From JAERML01 sp035687895 (lineage in GTDB: Bacteria > Bacteroidota > Ignavibacteria > UBA10030 > UBA6906), in assembly GCA_035687895.1 (NCBI GenBank), contig DASRUE010000091.1:1-7448 (forward strand): 7,448 bases of DNA, read 5' to 3'. The notes beneath the pieces were generated by a model, which was not told the origin of the DNA, searched no databases, and saw only the letters and a list, made by a program, of their open reading frames with translations. Both the position numbers and the translations under genes were made by a program. Positions 1-5,105 of the stretch are shown piece by piece. Position 1 is the stretch's first letter. Every line of letters begins with the position of its first letter.

Positions 1-98
1 CCTGACATCGCTTCCAGGGCAGCCAGCAGCCCGGCGATCATCAGCCATGCGGCGATGTAAAGTGCCAGACGCTCCCTGTATGCAAGAATCGGATGCAT
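1..98 (-). CDS. LytS/YehU-type sensor histidine kinase, N-terminal fragment
   Basis: Partial gene: only the first 32 residues lie in the window and the rest runs off the left edge. The reading begins with ATG at 98 and stays open to base 1. It starts MHPILAYRERLALYIAAW and continues into a hydrophobic stretch (LMIAGLLAALEA), which would be the first membrane helix. A short MHP-I-L start, a basic patch (R-E-R) and then LALY-AAW plus a helix is typical of the opening of LytS/AlgZ/YehU-like kinases with a 5TM or 4TM sensor. The diagnostic His-kinase and HATPase domains are outside the window, so the assignment rests on this N-terminus and on context. The start lies 3 bases after the stop of the LiaF-like gene, with no strong Shine-Dalgarno, which suggests translational coupling. 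Such kinases usually act with a LytTR response regulator, expected further left. Alternative: any other small membrane protein. Confidence 0.55.
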   Translation of the reverse strand, partial: MHPILAYRERLALYIAAWLMIAGLLAALEAMS

Positions 99-101
99 CT
101 G

Positions 102-818
102 TCAGTTTGAGATCTCGACGCCACCCATGATGGCGTATCCCTTTACCTCGAGCCGCTTGGAGGAGCCACCCTGGGGCGGACGCGTCTTGTCGTCAAAGCC
201 GCCCATCAGCGGCGTTCCATTGAGTGCGACACTCCAGTCAGCCGGCACCTTGATCTCAATTCCCCCCCAGAAAGCGAACATGTCGATTACTGCCACTCCG
301 CTTTTGATTGACGCCTCGCGCAGATCGATTTCACATCCCCCCATGATCGCAGTGAGTTCTCCGCCTTTGAAATCCTGGGAGTTGTTTGTCCGACGAACAC
401 CGCCAAGGAACGCGAAGCCATTCACGGTGTCATTGCTATCAGAAGAAGACTCGATGCCGAACCTTCCGTGTGTCGGGACCTGCCGCCGAGCCATTGCCCG
501 CCAGATGACGCTTCCACCGATGATCACAAAAATCACCGGCCAGAAATCCCACACACGAAACTCGAACAGGTAGAGCCTGTCTGCCAGCATTGCCGCGCCA
601 ACGAGTGTGAAGATAACGCCTGCCATTCGGCCCGACGTCCCTTTCGGTTGCAGCAGCTTGCTCACACCAAAGATCATCAGAAGTACAGGCCAGTAGCGGA
701 TATACTCCCGTGCATTGATCAGATCCATGTTGTGGAGCGTGAAGAGCACGCCGAGCGTCAGGATGATAAGACCCAGTACCAGCTGGGGAGTAACGCGATA
801 CGGTGATTTGGTTTCCAT
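102..818 (-). CDS. DUF5668 membrane protein with LiaF-like C-terminal domain
   Basis: Predicted 238-residue membrane protein. Residues about 9-29, 42-56, 65-80 and 91-107 are hydrophobic and form a four-helix DUF5668 (LiaF transmembrane-like) module. After a polar linker (about 109-132) comes a soluble domain built from recurring hydrophobic-GG turns: FAFLGGV (135-141), AIMGGCEID (157-165), FAFWGGIEI (181-188), PLMGGF (203-208) and YAIMGGVE (228-235). This is the pattern of the LiaF/DUF2154 C-terminal beta-rich domain. In Bacillus, LiaF represses the LiaRS envelope-stress system; a similar role towards the downstream kinase is inference. The start at 818 (METKSPYRV) is preferred because GAGGA sits 5 bases before it; an in-frame upstream start at 875 would add 19 residues overlapping the preceding gene. 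The gene starts 29 bases after the upstream DUF5668 gene and ends 3 bases before the kinase, so the three are probably one operon. Confidence 0.85.
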   Translation of the reverse strand: METKSPYRVTPQLVLGLIILTLGVLFTLHNMDLINAREYIRYWPVLLMIFGVSKLLQPKGTSGRMAGVIFTLVGAAMLADRLYLFEFRVWDFWPVIFVIIGGSVIWRAMARRQVPTHGRFGIESSSDSNDTVNGFAFLGGVRRTNNSQDFKGGELTAIMGGCEIDLREASIKSGVAVIDMFAFWGGIEIKVPADWSVALNGTPLMGGFDDKTRPPQGGSSKRLEVKGYAIMGGVEISN

Positions 819-847
819 GATGTCCTCGTTCCAAAGAGAGTGAGTGG

Positions 848-1231
848 TCAACTTCTGTGAGCCTGATGCATGCACAGGCCATGAGAGTTCCGTGAGGAGG
901 ATTTCCAGATGATGTTGATCCCCACTGCAACCACCAGGAGAGGCCAGGTTTCGGCAAAGGTCAGTCCGAACACTTCAAAGTACGATACGGCCAGCCAGAG
1001 GCCGATCATCAAGAACATAAAGCCTGACCGTCGGCCGTGGGAGTCGGCAGATTCCGCAATCTTGTACAGACCAATGCCGATCAATATGATCGGGCCGATT
1101 CCCCCGAGGCCCCTGATCGGAGGTTGGTCAATCAAACCGATGTTCATCAGAACGAGAAGCACTCCGACACCAATCAAGACAAACCCTACGAGAATGCGGA
1201 GTAACAGCCGGCGTGATGAGTTCTGTTCCAT
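848..1231 (-). CDS. Small four-helix DUF5668 membrane protein
   Basis: A 127-residue protein with four hydrophobic segments: LLLRILVGFVLIGVGVLLVL near the N-terminus, GIGPIILIGIGLY, GFMFLMIGLWLAVSYF, and WPLLVVAVGINIIW before a basic tail. The alternation of helices with the N-I-G-L-I-D and W-P-L/V motifs matches the N-terminal half of the next gene (H-N-M-D-L-I and W-P-V), so the two are paralogous DUF5668 modules, one without the soluble domain. This resembles the LiaI/LiaF pairing known in Firmicutes, but orthology is not claimed. The ATG at 1231 was chosen: AAGGAG lies 8 bases upstream (1240-1245). A TTG at 1237 is only 2 bases from that site and is unlikely. It is the first gene of the leftward operon; the next gene begins 29 bases on. 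No catalytic residues are seen, so the role is probably structural or sensory in the membrane. Confidence 0.82.
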   Translation of the reverse strand: MEQNSSRRLLLRILVGFVLIGVGVLLVLMNIGLIDQPPIRGLGGIGPIILIGIGLYKIAESADSHGRRSGFMFLMIGLWLAVSYFEVFGLTFAETWPLLVVAVGINIIWKSSSRNSHGLCMHQAHRS

Positions 1232-1239
1232 TTTCAATG

Positions 1240-1245
1240 CTCCTT
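1240..1245 (-). promoter_or_regulatory. Shine-Dalgarno deciding the DUF5668 gene start
   Basis: AAGGAG on the minus strand, 8 bases before the ATG at 1231 but only 2 bases before the in-frame TTG at 1237. It therefore selects the ATG. Confidence 0.75.
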
Positions 1246-1260
1246 GTCTGTGTGCGTGGT

Positions 1261-1291
1261 AATATACGCTTCATCGCGCATGAAGGTGCAA
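1261..1291 (-). promoter_or_regulatory. Candidate promoter of the DUF5668/LiaF-like/kinase operon, 19-bp spacer
   Basis: On the minus strand a -10-like TATATT (1266 to 1261, 5 of 6 to TATAAT) follows a weak -35-like TTGCAC (1291 to 1286, 3 of 6) at a spacing of 19 bases. The predicted start near 1254 would give a leader of about 23 bases that just includes the AAGGAG site. The spacer is longer than the usual 17 and is almost entirely occupied by an inverted repeat (see the separate entry). If the organism uses the Bacteroidota-type -33/-7 promoter, this call is wrong; I saw no good TAnnTTTG here. Confidence 0.35.
1269..1285. repeat. 17-bp inverted repeat within the candidate promoter spacer
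   Basis: CTTCAT and ATGAAG form perfect 6-base arms around CGCGC. The dyad lies precisely between the -35-like and -10-like hexamers of the leftward operon. A dyad in an over-long (19-bp) spacer is the layout of MerR-family-controlled promoters, where the activator untwists the DNA. No MerR gene is in the window, so the regulator is unknown and the match is architectural only. A 6-base arm could also arise by chance. Confidence 0.35.
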
Positions 1292-1355
1292 GGAAATAGG
1301 CAAATGGAGGATTGATGTCGGTGAACGGCGGTGGAGGTGCCACAATCACGGTTGC

Positions 1356-1372
1356 TGTAGAATCATTCTACA
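1356..1372. promoter_or_regulatory. 17-bp perfect palindrome, Fur/PerR-like candidate operator
   Basis: TGTAGAATCATTCTACA has perfect 8-base arms around a single C. The inner 15 bases (GTAGAAT-C-ATTCTAC) have the 7-1-7 geometry of Fur-family operators and match the PerR consensus TTATAATnATTATAA at 5 of 7 positions per half. It lies in the 181-base gap between the end of the DUF2157-type pair and the DUF5668 operon, about 65 bases upstream of the candidate -35. Each half also contains TAGAAT, a good -10 hexamer, on opposite strands. No run of T follows on either strand, so it is unlikely to be a terminator. Which regulator binds is inference. Confidence 0.45.
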
Positions 1373-1418
1373 ATCGACTCGGTAATGGATGGCGCTGGCG
1401 GCAAAATATCACGTATTG

Positions 1419-2594
1419 TCACCAGTCACCGGTGGTGCCACCGCCGCCGAATTTTCCACCTTCTCCCTTGAACTGCTTCTCTCCGTGGTGAGGTGTCGAA
1501 CCCATCGTTTGGGCAAGGAGAGCAGCCTCCACGTCGAGGCTCTCGAGTTTGTTTGTGAGGAGATTCTGGTGAGTCATCCCATTACGAGGTGTGCGGAGAA
1601 AGCGGATGCCAAGGAAAGCCATGAGCATTAATGCACCGCCTCCGAGAGTGAGAATGATCTCCGGGTGCCCGAGGCTGAAATACACTTTGAATGTCACTAC
1701 TGAGAACGCTGCTGCGAGAAGACCGATGCGAAGAAGGATATGGTCCCGCAAGACCAATCCTCGCCCTATGTACACGCACGGAATAACCACCGTCAGGACA
1801 TAGAATACCATCGCCCACGGGATGTCGCCGCCTTCGCCAATGTGCACCATCATCAGGTTTTCGCTCATCTCCCTGACGACGAGATAATTTCCACCAAGAT
1901 AAAACGTCGCAAGACTGAGAAGCTCCACTACCTTCAGACAATCCCGCCAATGCCCGCACCGGGCATCGCCCTGGAGTTTTCTGGTGATGAAATAAAAAGG
2001 CACCGATAGCCCCATCACGATGAACGGAGTGAGTGCTTTTGCTGTGGGACCCGCGTCCAGCAGAGGGAGAACGGGAATCAGCATCGCAGTAACAAACGCC
2101 CCTGCGCTCGCCACCTTGTCTGCAAACCGGACGGATCCCCACACAAGAAATGGAAGGGCGAGAAGACACGGCACGAATGACGGAAGATCGTCGCTGACTG
2201 CAAACGCCAGTCCGATCACACCGCCGACCATCATTCCAAGTGACGCGTACAAGAGTGCATCATCAATCCCTGCCTGGTACAGACGTTTTTGACTGATGAT
2301 CCCTTCAAGCGCTCCGTAGGACATCGCTCCCAGGATTACCATCATGACGCTCACACCGGCAACACTCGCCGTGTCGATGAAGAGGAACAGAAGTCCATAT
2401 GCGGCGCCAACACAAAGATACGTAAAGAAGAACAACGCAATCCGGATGAACAACGTAGGGTGGTAGACATCGGTGGTGTATCGGGCGCGGATTGCCTTGT
2501 ACTGGTCGTCTGTGATGATGCCACTCCCGAGCCAACGCTTGGCTTCCTTTGTTGTGGCAACGGACTCGACCCAGGATGTAGGATAAGCAAGCAT
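1419..2594 (-). CDS. DUF2157-like polytopic membrane protein with glycine-rich tail
   Basis: A 391-residue predicted integral membrane protein. A short soluble N-terminus (about 1-45) carries WLGSGIITDDQYKAI, similar to the start of DUF2157 proteins (x-x-G-I/L-I-T-x-x-Q). About ten hydrophobic helices follow between residues 47 and 332. The last 55 residues are polar: a short amphipathic stretch (LESLDVEAALLAQ) and then a glycine-rich end, FGGGGTTGDW. Similar GGGG-S/T-G-x-W/F endings occur in TPM-domain and other Bacteroidota membrane proteins, where their function is unclear. The ATG at 2594 lies 1 base after the stop of the upstream gene (TGATATG), with no Shine-Dalgarno, so it is probably translated by coupling. 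It looks like a diverged paralogue of that neighbour. No enzymatic motif was seen; the function is unknown. Confidence 0.8.
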   Translation of the reverse strand: MLAYPTSWVESVATTKEAKRWLGSGIITDDQYKAIRARYTTDVYHPTLFIRIALFFFTYLCVGAAYGLLFLFIDTASVAGVSVMMVILGAMSYGALEGIISQKRLYQAGIDDALLYASLGMMVGGVIGLAFAVSDDLPSFVPCLLALPFLVWGSVRFADKVASAGAFVTAMLIPVLPLLDAGPTAKALTPFIVMGLSVPFYFITRKLQGDARCGHWRDCLKVVELLSLATFYLGGNYLVVREMSENLMMVHIGEGGDIPWAMVFYVLTVVIPCVYIGRGLVLRDHILLRIGLLAAAFSVVTFKVYFSLGHPEIILTLGGGALMLMAFLGIRFLRTPRNGMTHQNLLTNKLESLDVEAALLAQTMGSTPHHGEKQFKGEGGKFGGGGTTGDW

Positions 2595-2595
2595 A

Positions 2596-3546
2596 TCAGC
2601 GGGAAAGGAATCGTTTGTAATGGAAGAGGAAGTAGATTACACCACCACACGAGACCAGGAAGTAAAGCATCCATACGAGCGGGTCCTCGATGAATTGGCC
2701 GAGCATGTAGGTGACCCCGATATAGCCGAAGACGCTGGAGATAAGGAGAAAGAAAAAGGATTGCTCCCGTCGCGCATAGAGGATACCTCCCACCACTCCG
2801 GCAATTGTTGCAAGCAAGTAGCCTGCGTCTCCGTGGGTGAGGAAGAGTCCGTACAAACACGCAATGAAGAAGATGTTCGCGCCAAAGCTGAGATACGTGA
2901 ATGTGAAATGCTTCTTCACTCCCCTCCGATCGAGCAGGAGAGCGACCGCCACCAGACCGAGGCCGAAGAAGAGACCCGTCTCGATCAGGCTTCCCTCGTG
3001 AAACTGTCCACTCTCCAGCAGGCCGAGTGGAGTAACCGTCAGCCCGAGCCAGGAACCAATGCCAGTGATTCCAATGGAGAGGACGCCGCGATGATCGAAA
3101 AGGTACGACGATGCAAGACAAGCGACGGCCGGGAGAAGTGCGCCGAACTCCCAGTGCTCGCCAAAGAGTCCATACTGGAATTGCAGGTACCCCACAACGG
3201 TAGTGAACAAAAGACAACCGAGAAGAAGGATGTAATCGAACAGGACGCCGGGACTTTGCACTTGCCCGTTTGAGTATGGTGCACGCCGCCGCGCAACATA
3301 CCAGAAGCAAAGCCCGGTCAACACCATCAGGGCAAGGATAATCACCTGGTGGCCAATCGTCTCAATGTTCAAGTATACAAGGATTCCTACACCCGTAGTA
3401 AAGAGGAGGACGCCAAGGTACAGCATCGTCCGCAATTCATAGTAGAGGGAGAACAGCTTCTGGGAGTAGATACCTGTCAATAAACTGTGTTGGCGCTCGG
3501 TCAGAAGACCTTCGTTGCGGAGAGCATCAAGAACACCGGGATTCAT
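2596..3546 (-). CDS. DUF2157-type polytopic membrane protein
   Basis: A 316-residue protein. The soluble N-terminus (about 1-38) contains LRNEGLLTERQHSLL, the short helical motif that opens DUF2157 proteins. About ten hydrophobic segments follow (roughly 40-60, 65-85, 101-121, 134-150, 153-176, 188-205, 216-236, 239-258, 262-283, 287-308) and the protein ends in a basic FHYKRFLSR. No catalytic motif is visible; proteins of this type have no established function. The ATG at 3546 is the first ATG in the frame. A TTG at 3591 would add 15 residues with no ribosome-binding site and would run close to the predicted transcription start, so it was not used. The gene is first in a two-gene leftward operon; its stop is separated by one base from the next ATG. 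It diverges from the AGCS transporter across a 161-base gap. Confidence 0.82.
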   Translation of the reverse strand: MNPGVLDALRNEGLLTERQHSLLTGIYSQKLFSLYYELRTMLYLGVLLFTTGVGILVYLNIETIGHQVIILALMVLTGLCFWYVARRRAPYSNGQVQSPGVLFDYILLLGCLLFTTVVGYLQFQYGLFGEHWEFGALLPAVACLASSYLFDHRGVLSIGITGIGSWLGLTVTPLGLLESGQFHEGSLIETGLFFGLGLVAVALLLDRRGVKKHFTFTYLSFGANIFFIACLYGLFLTHGDAGYLLATIAGVVGGILYARREQSFFFLLISSVFGYIGVTYMLGQFIEDPLVWMLYFLVSCGGVIYFLFHYKRFLSR

Positions 3547-3605
3547 GGGCGAGTCATGATGAAGGATGTATGTCCGATGATTGGATACCAATCAAAAGTT
3601 GTGAC

Positions 3606-3634
3606 AGTGTAGCGATTCTCCGCTCAAGTTTCAA
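3606..3634 (-). promoter_or_regulatory. Candidate sigma70-like promoter of the DUF2157-type pair
   Basis: On the minus strand TTGAAA (3634 to 3629, 5 of 6 to TTGACA) and TACACT (3611 to 3606, 4 of 6 to TATAAT) are separated by exactly 17 bases. The predicted start near 3599 gives a leader of about 52 bases before the ATG at 3546. It is the best promoter-like match in this divergent gap. It assumes a housekeeping sigma of the usual type. Confidence 0.45.
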
Positions 3635-3651
3635 GGCACATGTCCCTTGCG

Positions 3652-3665
3652 TTTTGATTTCAAAA
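3652..3665. repeat. 14-bp inverted repeat upstream of the AGCS transporter
   Basis: TTTTGA and TCAAAA form perfect 6-base arms around TT, about 43 bases before the transporter ATG. A further TCAAAAG copy sits at 3592-3598 in the same divergent gap. A weak plus-strand -35/-10 pair (TTGCGT at 3647, TACCCT at 3670, spacer 17) would place this dyad in its spacer. Possible operator for the transporter. The sequence is A/T-rich and simple, so chance is a real alternative. Confidence 0.3.
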
Positions 3666-3707
3666 GCTCTACCCTTTGAGGCAAAGTCCAACCACAATGG
3701 AGAGCGC

Positions 3708-5051
3708 ATGCAAGAACTCGAGCAATGGCTGCAAACCCTGAGCGATTTCGTCTGGGGCCCCCCGTTGTTGATCCTCCTGTGTGGGACGCATCTCTTCCTC
3801 ACATTCCGTTTGCGGTTCATTCAGCGGTACATCTGGAAGGCGATCAAGCTTTCGTTGCAGCGCTCCAGCGAGGGGTCTGGAGACGTCAGTCAGTTCGGCG
3901 CTCTCACAACGGCGCTTGCGGCCACGATCGGCACGGGGAACATTGTCGGCGTTGCAACGGCCATTGCGGCCGGCGGCCCGGGTGCCGTCCTCTGGATGTG
4001 GCTGACCGGCGTCTTCGGCATCGCCACAAAATATGCCGAGGCGCTCCTCTCTGTGAAGTACCGGGTAACCGGTGCGAATGGACTGATGGCCGGCGGACCG
4101 ATGTACGTCCTCGAACGGGGGATGAACAAGAAATGGCTCGGGATCATCTTCGCCGCCCTCACGGCGGTCTCTGCGTTCGGTATTGGGAATATGGTGCAGG
4201 CAAATTCCATCTCTGGAATGGTGCAGGAGACATTCAGTATCGAGCCATGGATCACCGGCATCATCATGACACTCTTCACCACGGTGGTCATCCTCGGCGG
4301 CATCAAGTCCATTGCCGGCGTCTGCGAGCGGCTGGTTCCCTTCATGGCAATCTTTTATGTGGCAGGTTGCCTTTATCTCCTTCTTACCAACCTCGAGGGG
4401 ATCCCGGGTGCCTTCACTCTCATCTTTGAAGGAGCCTTCAGCGGTCAGGCAGCCATCGGAGGGTTCCTCGGCGCCGGGATGAAAGAAGCAATACGCTACG
4501 GTGTCGCAAGAGGACTTTTCTCAAATGAGTCGGGGCTGGGCAGTGCGCCAATCGTTGCAGCGGCGGCGCAGACGAAGAACCCCATTCGCCAGGCGCTCGT
4601 CTCGTCCACCGGGACGTTTTGGGACACCGTGGTGGTCTGCGCCATGACGGGACTGGTGCTTGTCAACTCCGGGGAATGGGTGAACGGACTGCGCGGTGCG
4701 GCCCTGACCAATGCAGCCTTCTCCGATATCCCGGTGGTTGGACCGATTGTTCTCACGGTCGGACTCTTGACATTTGTCTTCTCCACAATCCTCGGCTGGT
4801 CGTATTATGGGGAAAAGGCAGCGGAGTATCTGTTTGGCACGCGTGTCATCAAGCCATATCGCTGGCTCTGGGTCGTTGGCGTCATGGTCGGGTCGGTCCT
4901 CTCCCTCCCCATGGTCTGGTCGTTCGCCGACATCACTAATGGTCTGATGGCCATCCCAAATTTGATTTCCTTAATCGTACTGAATCGGGTCATCGTGAGC
5001 GAAACCGACGAATATCTCTGGAAAGGGAACCTGGACAAGAGCTCGTCCTGA
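3708..5051 (+). CDS. AGCS-family sodium:alanine/glycine symporter
   Basis: A 447-residue inner-membrane transporter of the amino acid:cation symporter (AGCS, AlsT/DagA-like) family, which takes up alanine and/or glycine with sodium (or protons). Family landmarks are intact: IGTGNIVGVATAI (about 74-86), GGPGAVLWMWLTG (about 89-101) followed by ATKYAEALLSVKYR, FSNESGLGSAPIVAAAA (281-297) and WSYYGEKAAEYLFG (374-387). About eleven hydrophobic segments fit the family, as does the length (usually 440-490). The ATG at 3708 is preferred because GGAGAG lies 3 bases upstream; the frame is open back to 3570, but that extension is polar and lacks family similarity. The next gene starts 54 bases downstream on the same strand, so a shared transcript is possible. 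The exact substrate cannot be read from the sequence. Confidence 0.95.
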   Translation: MQELEQWLQTLSDFVWGPPLLILLCGTHLFLTFRLRFIQRYIWKAIKLSLQRSSEGSGDVSQFGALTTALAATIGTGNIVGVATAIAAGGPGAVLWMWLTGVFGIATKYAEALLSVKYRVTGANGLMAGGPMYVLERGMNKKWLGIIFAALTAVSAFGIGNMVQANSISGMVQETFSIEPWITGIIMTLFTTVVILGGIKSIAGVCERLVPFMAIFYVAGCLYLLLTNLEGIPGAFTLIFEGAFSGQAAIGGFLGAGMKEAIRYGVARGLFSNESGLGSAPIVAAAAQTKNPIRQALVSSTGTFWDTVVVCAMTGLVLVNSGEWVNGLRGAALTNAAFSDIPVVGPIVLTVGLLTFVFSTILGWSYYGEKAAEYLFGTRVIKPYRWLWVVGVMVGSVLSLPMVWSFADITNGLMAIPNLISLIVLNRVIVSETDEYLWKGNLDKSSS

Positions 5052-5093
5052 TTGAGGGATGTGTCGCATTAACACGTTCGTATGTTCATTCGC

Positions 5094-5098
5094 AAGGA
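5094..5098 (+). promoter_or_regulatory. Shine-Dalgarno deciding the DUF6986 gene start
   Basis: AAGGA, 7 bases before the ATG at 5106. The alternative in-frame ATG at 5082 has no such site and would place this sequence inside the coding region. Confidence 0.7.
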
Positions 5099-5105
5099 TC
5101 ACAGC

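Noticed and set aside
861..879. GCCTG-N9-CAGGC inverted repeat with an internal TGCATGCA
   Set aside because: Lies inside the 3' end of the small DUF5668 gene, has only 5-base arms and no associated signal. Probably chance.
439..957. Minus-strand 172-codon frame overlapping the two DUF5668 genes
   Set aside because: It crosses the junction of two clear genes in another frame, has no domain, and has a composition typical of out-of-frame reading.
1356..1372. Palindrome as a transcription terminator for the DUF2157-type operon
   Set aside because: The stem is A/T-rich with almost no loop, and no run of T follows on the minus strand. It fits an operator better.
1422..1450. CACC/GGTG complementary runs near the stop of the 391-residue gene as a hairpin terminator
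   Set aside because: They are the codons of the Gly-rich tail (GGT, GGC, ACC). There is no clean stem followed by a T-run.
2620..3273. Long plus-strand open frame of 217 codons, rich in Glu and Lys
   Set aside because: It lies exactly opposite the DUF2157-type gene. A charged antisense product is what a hydrophobic coding strand gives in reverse. It has no ribosome-binding site or family resemblance.
2351..3310. Minus-strand open frame of 319 codons across both DUF2157-type genes
   Set aside because: It is in a different frame from two well-supported membrane proteins and has a Cys/Arg/Ser-rich, low-logic composition typical of a shadow frame.
3570..3707. 46-codon N-terminal extension of the AGCS transporter
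   Set aside because: The frame is open but polar, lacks a ribosome-binding site, and overlaps the likely divergent promoter. The ATG at 3708 has GGAGAG and fits family N-termini.
3725..4429. Plus-strand 234-codon frame inside the AGCS transporter
   Set aside because: An Arg/His/Gly-rich shadow of the transporter, whose own frame carries all the family motifs.
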